Shown here one piece after another: positions 15,243 through 23,536 of a stretch of DNA of 64,000 bases. The translations under genes were made by a program, and so were the position numbers. Every line of letters begins with the position of its first letter. Position 1 is the first letter of the stretch. The stretch lies in contig NZ_LN908975.1 in the NCBI RefSeq assembly GCF_001486165.1, forward strand, positions 186,001-250,000, in the 5' to 3' direction. Source of the DNA: Bittarella massiliensis (ex Durand et al. 2017) (lineage in GTDB: Bacteria; Bacillota; Clostridia; Oscillospirales; Ruminococcaceae). Below the pieces are notes generated by a model that searched no databases, had not been told where the DNA came from, and saw nothing but the letters and a program-made list of their open reading frames with translations.

Positions 15243-15989
15243 TCATTCCCCGTCCAGCAGTTCCCGCAGCATCCTCTCCGGCGCCTCCAAAAAGGCGCGG
15301 GTGACCTGGTAGTGGCTGGTCTCCCGATAGGCCGTGGGGCGGATGGCACCCCCCTCCTCAAAGGAGAGGATGGCGGCGCCGGGCAGAGCCATCAGGATGG
15401 GGGAGTGGGTGGCAATGATGAACTGGCTGCCCCCTTCCGCCAGCAGGTGGATCTGCCGCAAGAGGGCCAGCTGCCGGGAGGGGGAGAGGGCTGCCTCCGG
15501 CTCGTCGAGAAGGTAGAGCCCGCGCGGGGGAAAGCGGCCCAACACCAGGGAGAGAAAGGCCTCGCCGTGGGACTGGCTGTGCAGGGAGCGCCCCCCGTAG
15601 CTGTCAAAGAGGCCGGGGGCCCCGATCTCCTCTAACCGGTCCACCTCGGAGGCCAGGTTGTAAAAGCTCTCTGCCCGCAGAAAGTAGCTGGTTTGGGGGC
15701 GGTAGGGGCCTTTGGTCACCGTCAGACAGCGGTGCAGGGGGGAGTGAGTTTCTTTAGAGGCAAAGTGAAAGTTGCGCCCGCCCCCTTCCGGGTTGAGGCC
15801 CAGGGCCACGGCCAGCCCCTCTAATAGGGTGGACTTTCCGGTCCCATTCTCCCCCACAAAATAGGTGACTGGGCGGTGAAAGGCCAGCGCCCCCAGCTCC
15901 CGCAGGCAGGGCAGGTCGGTCAGATAGCCGCCCACCTGCCGCAGGGCGGCCCGATCCAGCGCCACCTCGGCGACAAACAGTTCGTTCAC
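15243..15989 (-). CDS. AAA family ATPase (ABC-type, stand-alone)
   Basis: 248 residues. Walker A FVGENGTGKSTLLEGLAVAL at about 45-60, a signature-like HSQSHGEAFLSLVLGRF at about 155-170, Walker B GLYLLDEPEAALSPSRQLALL at about 175-195 and a His switch IIATHSPILMALPGA. This is the SMC-like ATPase family that lacks a membrane partner (AAA_23/AAA_15 type). Start is GTG 15989 with AAGGGGGGAAG upstream; the longer ATG frame reads through the terminator hairpin. Role unknown: such proteins act in DNA maintenance, signalling or defence. Confidence 0.8.
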   Translation of the reverse strand: MNELFVAEVALDRAALRQVGGYLTDLPCLRELGALAFHRPVTYFVGENGTGKSTLLEGLAVALGLNPEGGGRNFHFASKETHSPLHRCLTVTKGPYRPQTSYFLRAESFYNLASEVDRLEEIGAPGLFDSYGGRSLHSQSHGEAFLSLVLGRFPPRGLYLLDEPEAALSPSRQLALLRQIHLLAEGGSQFIIATHSPILMALPGAAILSFEEGGAIRPTAYRETSHYQVTRAFLEAPERMLRELLDGE

Positions 15990-16076
15990 AGCCCTTCCCC
16001 CCTTGGGCCCATTATACCCCCTGCCCGCCCTGTTGCGCAATCGCGGCGGGCGGGGCGAAGGGGGAGAGAGGGGACA

Positions 16077-16109
16077 AAAAAAGAGGGCCCCGTACGGGGC
16101 CCTCTTTTC
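16077..16109. terminator. Hairpin terminator flanked by A and T runs
   Basis: AAAAGAGGGCCCC, loop GTAC, GGGGCCCTCTTTT. Could terminate a leftward transcript from the AT-rich region at 16110-16500. Confidence 0.75.
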
Positions 16110-16130
16110 CAATTCGTCCGATTTCAGAAA

Positions 16131-16382
16131 TCAGGCTGCCAAACTTGACCACCCTTTTGGGGGAATGGCCCTGAGCAGTTCCAAACGGCGGTCCCGCTCT
16201 TTCTTACGCACACCTGCAAACTCCTTTTTGCATCTGTTTGCAAAGACAAGCTATGGGCGGAGTTTGAAATCAACTGGGGTTGCCTGTCTTTCAGATTTGA
16301 AACCTACCCATTGGACAATACCTCCTGTGCGCACTGCACATTTGCCTTGAACGGTGGATAAGGCTCCGTTTTGAAGGGCCAT
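16131..16382 (-). pseudogene. Possible small gene remnant with an in-frame TAG, in AT-rich DNA
   Basis: An ATG at 16382 opens 43 codons (MALQNGALSTVQGKCAVRTG...) to a TAG at 16251-16253; the same frame continues 39 more codons (containing KKEFAGVRKKERDRRLELL and AIPPKGWSS) to a TGA at 16131. The second part is strongly amphipathic and looks protein-like. I recognise no family. A minus-strand promoter lies upstream and a hairpin terminator downstream. The base composition is far more A+T-rich than the neighbours. It may be a decayed acquired gene, or a small RNA. The 15990-16577 gap holds nothing else I can support. Confidence 0.25.
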
Positions 16383-16463
16383 GGTACGCGAATTTCCTCA
16401 CCTATTATCTGTTTTGGTATACAACCAAAGGAGGTTTGGTACGAAACCCTTTTCTTACCTATA

Positions 16464-16491
16464 ATATATAATTTGACTGCACGAAAATCAA
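16464..16491 (-). promoter_or_regulatory. Leftward promoter in the AT-rich gap
   Basis: On the minus strand TTGATT (16486-16491), 16-base spacer, TATATT (16464-16469). Points into 16460-16100. Confidence 0.5.
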
Positions 16492-16536
16492 TATTTTTAT
16501 TGAACAATCCTTCGGCCTGTTTTTTGTGCAAAAAGC

Positions 16537-16561
16537 AAAAGGGCCCCAAAGAGGCCCTTTT
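16537..16561 (-). terminator. Terminator of galE
   Basis: AAAAGGGCC...GGCCCTTTT hairpin just after the galE stop on the minus strand, followed by a T-rich run. Confidence 0.8.
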
Positions 16562-16577
16562 GAAGCAGCTTTTTTGT

Positions 16578-17591
16578 CTAGTCGTCGTAGCCGTTGGGGT
16601 TTTGGCTCTGCCACCGCCAGGAGTCGACGCACATCCGCTGGATGTCGTACTCCGCCTCCCACCCCAGCTCGGCCTTGGCCTTGGAGGCGTCGGCCCAGCA
16701 CTCGGCGATGTCGCCGGCCCGGGGCGGGGCGATCTTGTAGGGGACCTTCTGGCCGCTGGCCTTTTCAAAGGCGTCCACCACCTGCAGCACCGAATAGCCG
16801 TTGCCGGTGCCCAGGTTGTAGATGTGCACCCCGGCCTTGCCCGCCAGCTTCTCCACTGCCTTGATGTGGCCCTTGGCCAGGTCCACCACGTGGATGTAGT
16901 CGCGCACCCCGGTGCCGTCCACCGTGGGGTAATTCTCCCCGTACACGTTCAGGTACTGCAGTTTGCCCACCGCCACCTGGGTGATGTAGGGGATCAGGTT
17001 GTTGGGGATGCCCTTGGGGTTTTCCCCGATGCGGCCGCTCTCGTGGGCGCCAATGGGGTTGAAGTAGCGGAGGATCACCAGGGAGAAGCGGGGGTCCGCC
17101 CGGTAGAGGTCCCGCAGAATTTCCTCGGTCATCAACTTGGTGGCGCCGTAGGGGTTGGTCACCGAGAGGGGGAAGTCCTCGGTGATGGGGACGGTGGCCG
17201 GCGAGCCGTACACCGTGGCGGAGGAGGAGAACACCAGGGTAAAGACCTGGTACTTTTGCATCAGCTTGAGCAGGTGCAGGGTGCCGGTCAGGTTGTTGTG
17301 GTAGTATTCCAGCGGTTTCTCCACCGACTCCCCCACCGCCTTGAGCCCGGCGAAGTGGATGACCCCGTCGAACTGGTGGGCGCGAAAGACCGCTTCGGTG
17401 GCGGCGTAGTCCAGCAAGTCGACCTGGCAGAATGTCACCGGTTTGCCGGTGATCTCCTGTATGCGCTCCACCACCTTGGGGCTGGAGTTGCAGAGGTTGT
17501 CCAGGATCACCACCTCGTGTCCCGCATTCAGCAGTTCCACGCAGGTGTGGCTCCCAATGTAACCGGCGCCGCCGGTGATCAGCAGTTTCAT
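16578..17591 (-). CDS. galE: UDP-glucose 4-epimerase
   Basis: 337 residues. Interconverts UDP-glucose and UDP-galactose with bound NAD+. N-terminal [19 protein letters not shown] (GxxGxxG), then [12 protein letters not shown], the catalytic FSSSATVYG serine region and [10 protein letters not shown] (YxxxK) at about 148-152, [17 protein letters not shown], and C-terminal [14 protein letters not shown]: all standard GalE. Start at 17591 with AAGGA 7 bases upstream. It sits next to, and is divergent from, the polysaccharide cluster and probably feeds it with UDP-galactose. Confidence 0.96.
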   Translation of the reverse strand: MKLLITGGAGYIGSHTCVELLNAGHEVVILDNLCNSSPKVVERIQEITGKPVTFCQVDLLDYAATEAVFRAHQFDGVIHFAGLKAVGESVEKPLEYYHNNLTGTLHLLKLMQKYQVFTLVFSSSATVYGSPATVPITEDFPLSVTNPYGATKLMTEEILRDLYRADPRFSLVILRYFNPIGAHESGRIGENPKGIPNNLIPYITQVAVGKLQYLNVYGENYPTVDGTGVRDYIHVVDLAKGHIKAVEKLAGKAGVHIYNLGTGNGYSVLQVVDAFEKASGQKVPYKIAPPRAGDIAECWADASKAKAELGWEAEYDIQRMCVDSWRWQSQNPNGYDD

Positions 17592-17644
17592 AAGATGTCC
17601 TTCTTTCCCTTTCATCCGGTTTTGGCAGATGGAAAACTGCCTAT

Positions 17645-17673
17645 ATTATAGTGGTCGGAGGGCGGTTTGTCCA
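17645..17673 (-). promoter_or_regulatory. Promoter of galE
   Basis: Minus strand TGGACA (17668-17673), 17 bases, TATAAT (17645-17650). Confidence 0.85.
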
Positions 17674-17738
17674 GCCGCTTAAAATGTGAAGAAACCCTGA
17701 ATAAACGGGCATCCAGAGGGGAAAGCGGGCCTGTCCTA

Positions 17739-17767
17739 TTGAATTTGAGGGGGGCTTAGAGTATAAT
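17739..17767 (+). promoter_or_regulatory. Promoter of the polysaccharide cluster
   Basis: TTGAAT (17739-17744), 17 bases, TATAAT (17762-17767). From here the genes run same-strand to 29926 with short gaps or overlaps. Confidence 0.87.
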
Positions 17768-17821
17768 TGATAAATAAATTTGCCCTTTTTCGTGTAAAAA
17801 GACAGTTTGTGGAGGAAAACC

Positions 17822-18862
17822 ATGACAGACCTGATCGAGCAGAGAGAGACAGGATCTCAGGCAGACCCTGCCATTGAGGTTTCTGTGGTCGTCCCCATCT
17901 TAAATGAGGAGGCCTATATCGGCCCCTGCATAGAGTCTATTCTGAAGCAGGACTTCCCCCGTGAGCGGATGGAAGTCTTGTTTGTTGATGGCGACTCGGA
18001 GGACAAGACCACCGCCATCATCGCCCAGTACCAGGAGAAGTACCCCTTTATCCACTGCCTGCACAATCCGGGCAGGACGGTGCAGTTGGCCCTCAACATC
18101 GGCATCCGCGCCGCTGTGGGGGAGTATATCGTCCGCCTGGACGCCCACTCGGAATATGCCGACGACTACATCTCCCAGTCCATCGCCACCCTCAAAAAGA
18201 CCGGCGCCGACAACGTGGGCGGCCCGATGATCGCCTGCGGCAAAAACGCGGTGCAGAAGGTGGTGGCGGCCGCCTACCACTCCCCCTTTGCCCTGGGCGG
18301 AGGGAAATTTCACATTGCGGACTACGAGGGCTATGTGGACACCGTCTTTCTCGGCGCCTACAAGCGCCAGACCATCCTCGATTTGGGCCTCTACGACGAG
18401 GATTTCCCCCGCAGCGAGGACGACGAGTTCAATATGCGGCTGCACGCCCACGGGGGCAAGGTGTACATGACCCCCGCTATCAAGAGCCGCTACTACCCCC
18501 GCGACAGCTACCGCAAGGTCTTCAAGCAGTACTACGAGTACGGCGTCTGGAAGGTGGCGGTCATCAAAAAGCACAAAAAACCTGCCCGTCTCTCCCATCT
18601 GGTGCCCATCAGCTTTGTGCTGTTTATCGCCGTGTTCGGGCTCCTCTCCCTCTTCTTCTCGCCGGCCCGCTGGGTTTTTGGCGGGGTGATGGGCCTCTAT
18701 CTGTTGCTGGACATCTACTTTTCCTTCTCCAACAAGCGGGTGAAGGGCTTTGTCAACAAGCTGCGGCTGATGTGGGTGCACTTCATCCTCCACATCTCCT
18801 ATGGACTCGGCTTTTTGCAGGGGATCTTTCAGTTCGCCGGCAAGACCTTTCAGCCGGTCTAG
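17822..18862 (+). CDS. Family 2 glycosyltransferase, ExoA-like, membrane-bound
   Basis: 346 residues. GT-A fold: SVVVPILNEEAYIGPCIESIL at about 20-40, nucleotide site FVDGDSEDKT, DxD-equivalent RLDAHSEYADDY at about 105, and acceptor motif EDDEFNMRLHAHGG at about 200. C-terminal spans at about 255-275 and 282-300, and an amphipathic end. It is similar to ExoA-type transferases of exopolysaccharide synthesis. Start at 17822 follows GGAGG. First gene of the cluster after its promoter; the sugar is unknown. Confidence 0.88.
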   Translation: MTDLIEQRETGSQADPAIEVSVVVPILNEEAYIGPCIESILKQDFPRERMEVLFVDGDSEDKTTAIIAQYQEKYPFIHCLHNPGRTVQLALNIGIRAAVGEYIVRLDAHSEYADDYISQSIATLKKTGADNVGGPMIACGKNAVQKVVAAAYHSPFALGGGKFHIADYEGYVDTVFLGAYKRQTILDLGLYDEDFPRSEDDEFNMRLHAHGGKVYMTPAIKSRYYPRDSYRKVFKQYYEYGVWKVAVIKKHKKPARLSHLVPISFVLFIAVFGLLSLFFSPARWVFGGVMGLYLLLDIYFSFSNKRVKGFVNKLRLMWVHFILHISYGLGFLQGIFQFAGKTFQPV

Positions 18863-18903
18863 AGGGGATTTGAGGCGGCCAATATAGAGAGGAAGGCGAG
18901 AGG

Positions 18904-19779
18904 ATGGGCGAAAGCTATACCTTTACCCCGGAAAAATTGCGGGAGCTCCAGCTAAAGGGGTTGGAGATGGCCCTCTATTTCAAAAAAATATGCGATGAAA
19001 ACGGGCTGCTCTTTTACTTCTGCGGCGGCTGCTGCATTGGGGCGCTGCGCCACCAGGGATTCATCCCCTGGGACGACGACGTGGACGTCTTTATGCCCCG
19101 CCCCGACTACGAGCGCCTCAAGGAAGTCTGGCCCCAGAAGGCCGACACCCGCCGGTACAGCATCTGCTATCCCACCCGGGAGCGGGTGGACGGCAATCTC
19201 TTCATCACCATCAAGGACAACGAGACCACCTATATCAAACCCTACCAAAAGCAGATGGACATCCCCCACGGGGTGGTGCTGGACATCCTCCCCCTGGACG
19301 GCTGTCCCAGCGACCCGGGGAAGCGCAAGCGGCAGAAGTTTTGGGCCCTGCTCTACTCCCTCTACTGCGCCCAGCAGGTGCCCACCAACCACGGCAAGAA
19401 GGTGGCGGCGCTGGCGAGGGTCGCCCTGACCTGTGTCCCCTTTAAAGGGCTTCGCTACAAACTCTGGAAGCTGGCCGAGCGGAAGATGACCCAGTACCCC
19501 ATCGCCCAGTGTGAAAAGATCACCGAGCTCTGCGCCGGTCCCCACTACATGCAAAACGAGTATCCCCGGGCGGCCTTTGACAGCGCCGTCTACCGGGCGT
19601 TTGAGGGGCACCCCATGCCCCTGCCGGTGGGGTATGACCAGTACCTGACGATCGCCTTTGGCGACTACATGCAGCTGCCCCCCAAAGAGAAACAGGTGGC
19701 CCACCACGACTGCCTCTTCTGCGATTTGGAGCACGGCTACCAGCAGTACAAGGGAATTTACTACTGCACGGAGGATTGA
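18904..19779 (+). CDS. LicD family phosphotransferase
   Basis: 291 residues. LicD proteins move phosphocholine or ribitol/glycerol-phosphate-type groups from CDP donors onto glycans. Family marks: YFCGGCCIGALRHQGFIPWDDDVDVFMPRPDYE-like N-terminal core (GALRHQGFIPWDDDVDV at about 48-65) and NGLFITIKDN-type segment, with C-terminal IAFGDYMQLPPKEKQ. The next two genes make CDP-ribitol, so ribitol phosphate is the most likely donor group. Shine-Dalgarno AGGAAGGCGAG precedes the ATG. Confidence 0.88.
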   Translation: MGESYTFTPEKLRELQLKGLEMALYFKKICDENGLLFYFCGGCCIGALRHQGFIPWDDDVDVFMPRPDYERLKEVWPQKADTRRYSICYPTRERVDGNLFITIKDNETTYIKPYQKQMDIPHGVVLDILPLDGCPSDPGKRKRQKFWALLYSLYCAQQVPTNHGKKVAALARVALTCVPFKGLRYKLWKLAERKMTQYPIAQCEKITELCAGPHYMQNEYPRAAFDSAVYRAFEGHPMPLPVGYDQYLTIAFGDYMQLPPKEKQVAHHDCLFCDLEHGYQQYKGIYYCTED

Positions 19780-19782
19780 ATC

Positions 19783-20496
19783 ATGATTTTTGGCGCGATT
19801 TTGGCCGGCGGCACCGGCTCCCGGATGAACATTGCGGACATGCCCAAGCAGTTTCTCCCCCTGGGGGACAAGCCCATCATCCTGCACACCCTGGAGAAAT
19901 TCCTCCTCTGCGACAGGATGGACCGGGTCTACGTGGGGGTCCACCCCGACTGGGTGGGACACATGCAGGACCTGTTGGAGCGCCAGGTGCCCCAGAAAGA
20001 GCGGGTCACCCTGGTTCCCGGCGGGGGTGACCGCAACAGCACCATCTTCAACATCGTCGACAAAATCGAGGCGGACTGGGGCCAGTCGGACGACCACCTC
20101 ATCGTCACCCACGACGCCGTTCGCCCCTTTGTCACCCTGCGCATCCTCGAGGAGAACATCGAGGCCGCCCGCGCCTTTGGCGCCTGCGACACGGTGGTCT
20201 CTGCGGTGGACACCATCGTCGTCTCCGAAAACGGCGAGACCATCTCCCAGATCCCCGACCGGCGGCTGATGTACCAGGGGCAGACCCCCCAGAGCTTCCG
20301 CATCTCCCTGCTCAAAAAGCTCTACCAGAGCCTCGACGAGGAGGAGAAGGCGATCCTCACCGACGCCTGCAAGATCTGTGTGGTGCGCCAGACCCCGGTG
20401 CGGCTGGTGGAGGGGGATGTCTCCAACCTGAAGATCACCACGGTCAGCGACTACAAGATCGCCCAAGCCATGGTGGGGGGACAGGTCGTTGATTAA
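19783..20496 (+). CDS. tarI: D-ribitol-5-phosphate cytidylyltransferase (TarI/IspD family)
   Basis: 237 residues. IspD/TarI fold: GAILAGGTGSRM nucleotide-binding motif at the N terminus, MPKQFLPLGDKPI, VPGGGDRNSTIFNI, VTHDAVRPFVT and TPQSFR. IspD differs little in motif, but the overlap with a TarJ-like dehydrogenase makes TarI, giving CDP-ribitol, much more likely. Starts 3 bases after the licD stop; the 3' end overlaps the next gene by 8 bases. Confidence 0.87.
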   Translation: MIFGAILAGGTGSRMNIADMPKQFLPLGDKPIILHTLEKFLLCDRMDRVYVGVHPDWVGHMQDLLERQVPQKERVTLVPGGGDRNSTIFNIVDKIEADWGQSDDHLIVTHDAVRPFVTLRILEENIEAARAFGACDTVVSAVDTIVVSENGETISQIPDRRLMYQGQTPQSFRISLLKKLYQSLDEEEKAILTDACKICVVRQTPVRLVEGDVSNLKITTVSDYKIAQAMVGGQVVD

Positions 20497-21502
20497 CCAC
20501 ATCTATCAGCTGGTCAGCCCGGGGGTGTTCTCCATCGAGTACGCCTCCACCGACCTGGCGGACAAGGTGATCCTCCGTCCCCGATTCATGGCCCTCTGCC
20601 ATGCCGATCAGCGGTATTTTCTGGGGCAGCGCAGCCAGGATGTGCTCCGCAAAAAGCTGCCTATGGCCCTGATCCACGAGTGCTGCGGGCGGGTGTTGCA
20701 GGATCCCACCGGGACCTTTGCGCCGGGGGCGCGGGTGGTGGCCATCCCCAACAGCCCTCAGAGCCCCGACCCCATCATCTCTGAAAACTACCGGCGGGAC
20801 AGCCGGTTCCTCTCCAGCGGGTACGACGGCTTTATGCGGGAGTATATCGACCTGCCGGCGGACCGGCTGGTCTCCTGCGATGGGGTGCCCGATCACATTG
20901 CCGCCATCACCGAGTTTGTCAGCGTCACCGTCCAGGCGGCCCGGCGGTTTGACCGGCTGGCCCACGCCCGTCGGGACCGCGTCGGCATCTGGGGGGACGG
21001 CAGCATGGCCTTTGTGTTGGCCTGCACCCTCCGCTCCCTCTTCCCTCAAATCGAACTGCACGTGGTGGGGAAGAACGCCCGCAAGCTGTCCATGTTCTCC
21101 TTTGTGGGGGCCACCCACTTCGCCGACGACCTGCCGCAGGGCTTCTCGGTGGACCACGCCTTTGAGTGCGCGGGGGGCGAGGGCAGCTACTACGCCATCG
21201 ACGACATCATCCGCACCATCGAGCCCCAGGGGGCGGTCATCCTGCTGGGTGTCAGCGAGAACAAGGTGGCCATCAACACCCGCGACGTGCTGGAAAAGGG
21301 GCTCACCCTGGCCGGCAGCAGTCGATCCGGGCGGGAGGACTTTGTCGAGGCCATCCGCCTGATGGGCGACCCCGCCGTGCAGAACCGCCTCAACCGCATC
21401 ATCAGCATCGACGACCCGGTTTGCCAGATGGGAGACATCGAGCGGGTCTTTCGCACCGACCTGAACACCCCCTTTAAAACGGTGTTCGAGTGGAGGATGT
21501 AG
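20489..21502 (+). CDS. tarJ: Ribulose-5-phosphate reductase, TarJ-like
   Basis: 337 residues, medium-chain zinc dehydrogenase family. Residues CHADQRYFLGQR and LIHECCGRV supply metal-site positions (about 38 and 63), and GIWGDGSMAFVLACTL is a Rossmann motif at about 175. TarJ reduces ribulose-5-phosphate with NADPH to ribitol-5-phosphate for TarI. Start is TTG 20489, inside the end of tarI and just after GGGGGGACAGG, a coupled arrangement. Assigned through its pairing with tarI. Confidence 0.85.
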   Translation: MINHIYQLVSPGVFSIEYASTDLADKVILRPRFMALCHADQRYFLGQRSQDVLRKKLPMALIHECCGRVLQDPTGTFAPGARVVAIPNSPQSPDPIISENYRRDSRFLSSGYDGFMREYIDLPADRLVSCDGVPDHIAAITEFVSVTVQAARRFDRLAHARRDRVGIWGDGSMAFVLACTLRSLFPQIELHVVGKNARKLSMFSFVGATHFADDLPQGFSVDHAFECAGGEGSYYAIDDIIRTIEPQGAVILLGVSENKVAINTRDVLEKGLTLAGSSRSGREDFVEAIRLMGDPAVQNRLNRIISIDDPVCQMGDIERVFRTDLNTPFKTVFEWRM

Positions 21503-21534
21503 AAAAAACATCCAGGGGAAAGGAGCGTTTGCCA

Positions 21535-22527
21535 ATGGAAGAGGCTACCCCCACCATCAGCATCATCGTGCCCGTCTACAAGGTGGAGGCCTATTTGGAC
21601 CGGTGTGTGCAGTCCATTCTCAACCAAACTTTTTCCGACTTTGAACTGATTTTGGTGGATGACGGCTCGCCCGACCGCTGCGGGCAGATGTGCGATGCCT
21701 ACGCGCAGGGAGACCGGCGGGTGCGGGTGATCCACAAAAAAAACGGCGGCTTGAGCGATGCGCGCAACGCGGGGATCGACGCCGCCCGGGGAGAATACCT
21801 GGGCTTTGTGGACAGCGACGACGAGATCGCCCCGGACATGTACGAGAGCCTCTATCGCCTTTTACAGGAGGGGAACGCCGATCTCTCTGTCTGCGGACTC
21901 TGTGATTACTTTGCCGACGGAACGGCGATTTCCCAGGCGAAGCGGGAGCTGAAGGGCGTTTTCACTGCGGAAGAGGCGCTGGGCGAGGTCTTGCGGGGCC
22001 AGAGTATCAGTGTGAATGCCGTCAACAAGTTGTACAAGAAAAACCTCTTTGAGGGGATCCGCTTCCCAGTGGGAAAGACCACCGAAGACGGTTTTGTCAT
22101 GGTCAAGTTGGTGGCAAAAACAGAGCGTGTAGCGGTAGATACCGCCGTGAAATACCGGTACTGGCGCCGCGAGGGAAGCATCACCACAGGGGCATTTTCA
22201 GAGAAGGACTGGAATGTAGTAGAGGCCTACACTGAAAATGAGCAGTTTGTCCGTCAAAACTATCCGCACCTTCTTTCGGCAGCTGAATTTCGGTTGATTT
22301 GGGCTTACAAACACATTGTTGACCGCCTTGCCCTCAGCTTAGGCAGGTGGGATGAAACGGCGAAGGCCGCCAAACGGGCGGCTGTCAGCTGGGGCAGAAA
22401 ACATCTCGCCATGCTTTGGAGAAATGGGTGCTATTCGTTCAAACAAAAGGGAATGTACACCTTCTTGTTCTGCTTTCCCAGCGCTTATATGAGAGTTTAT
22501 GCCCACCATCAGCAAGACAAATGGTAA
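21535..22527 (+). CDS. Family 2 glycosyltransferase
   Basis: 330 residues. ISIIVPVYKVEAYLDRCVQSIL, LVDDGSPDRCGQMCD, KNGGLSDARNAGID and GFVDSDDEIAPDMYESL are the standard GT2 donor and DxD motifs within the first 110 residues. The acceptor half is divergent. Start at 21535 because AAAGGAG lies 9 bases before it. The base composition falls towards A+T from about the middle of this gene. Confidence 0.9.
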   Translation: MEEATPTISIIVPVYKVEAYLDRCVQSILNQTFSDFELILVDDGSPDRCGQMCDAYAQGDRRVRVIHKKNGGLSDARNAGIDAARGEYLGFVDSDDEIAPDMYESLYRLLQEGNADLSVCGLCDYFADGTAISQAKRELKGVFTAEEALGEVLRGQSISVNAVNKLYKKNLFEGIRFPVGKTTEDGFVMVKLVAKTERVAVDTAVKYRYWRREGSITTGAFSEKDWNVVEAYTENEQFVRQNYPHLLSAAEFRLIWAYKHIVDRLALSLGRWDETAKAAKRAAVSWGRKHLAMLWRNGCYSFKQKGMYTFLFCFPSAYMRVYAHHQQDKW

Positions 22528-22549
22528 GCTGTCAATGAGGAGGCACACC

Positions 22550-23518
22550 ATGGTATCAGTGGTAATGGCGACCTATAACGGAACCAAATATTTGGACAAA
22601 CAACTGTGCTCCATTCGGGATCAAACACTGCGGCCGGACGAGGTGATTATCTGTGACGATGGGTCCACCGATCAAACGGTGGAGTTGGTAGAGCAGTTCA
22701 TCAAAGAGAATCGGCTGGAGAACTGGTCAATAACACGCAACGCCAAAAATCTCGGGTATGCGCGGAATTTTTTACATGCCATGGAGTTGGCGAGTGGGGA
22801 CATCTTGATTTTTTCCGACCAGGATGACATTTGGCTGCCAGAGAAGGTCGAGATGGTGAAGGGGTGGATGGAAAAAGAACCGGCCATTCTCTGCCTCTTT
22901 TCACAATATACCTACATCGATGGAGAAGACCATATCATCTCTACCCCCTATAAAAAATACGTACAGAAGCCCCTTTATCAGGTGTCATTTCCCGAGCACT
23001 GCAATGATTTTGCATACGCGGGAATGTCTTTGGCGATTCGCAGCGAGCTCAAGCAAGAGATGCTCGATGTCGCCCGGACAGAGAAAGAGATCATCGCCCA
23101 CGACTGGCTGGCGACACTGCTTTCAGTCAAATCTGGCGGATTTTATACGACCGATCAGGTGCTCACCCACTATCGTCTGCACACCAGCAATACCGTCGGC
23201 GTGGACTTGCGCGCGCAGGATCGCCGGGACAACACAGAACGGCTTGAAACGCTGCAAAGGGATTTGCGACACTATCGCTGTGCGCTGGCTATCTTACAAA
23301 ATCAGTTTGAAAAGAGCCAGCAAAGAAATATTGCCTATCTGCAAAATCGCATTCGGGTAATGGAAAAAAGGATACGAATTGTTTCAGAGGCAAGGCCCTT
23401 CTCTGCATTGGGGATGATTTCGCAGATAGGACATTACCCGTTTTTCAAAAATTATCTGGGGGACTTTTTGTTTGCTGTGGGAGCGGCAAAGTTCTTCGAC
23501 AAGGGTGAGAAACAGTGA
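22550..23518 (+). CDS. Family 2 glycosyltransferase, rhamnosyltransferase-like
   Basis: 322 residues. VSVVMATYNGTKYLDKQL, ICDDGSTDQTVE and IFSDQDDIWLPEKVEMV at about 90-105 match GT2 enzymes commonly annotated as rhamnosyltransferases (Gln-Asp-Asp motif SDQDD). The rml genes in the same operon support a dTDP-rhamnose donor. Start at 22550 with GAGGAGG 6 bases upstream; the upstream gene ends 23 bases before. AT-richer than the first half of the cluster. Confidence 0.87.
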   Translation: MVSVVMATYNGTKYLDKQLCSIRDQTLRPDEVIICDDGSTDQTVELVEQFIKENRLENWSITRNAKNLGYARNFLHAMELASGDILIFSDQDDIWLPEKVEMVKGWMEKEPAILCLFSQYTYIDGEDHIISTPYKKYVQKPLYQVSFPEHCNDFAYAGMSLAIRSELKQEMLDVARTEKEIIAHDWLATLLSVKSGGFYTTDQVLTHYRLHTSNTVGVDLRAQDRRDNTERLETLQRDLRHYRCALAILQNQFEKSQQRNIAYLQNRIRVMEKRIRIVSEARPFSALGMISQIGHYPFFKNYLGDFLFAVGAAKFFDKGEKQ

Positions 23519-23536
23519 CGAGAGGGAGAGGTTTTG

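Noticed and set aside
16131-16382. TAG read through as pyrrolysine
   Set aside because: No pylT/pylS-like genes or related methyltransferase seen, and the frame matches no known protein; decay or chance is simpler.
19783-20496. IspD of isoprenoid synthesis
   Set aside because: The fold is shared, but overlap with a TarJ-like dehydrogenase and adjacency to licD favour the ribitol-phosphate enzyme TarI.
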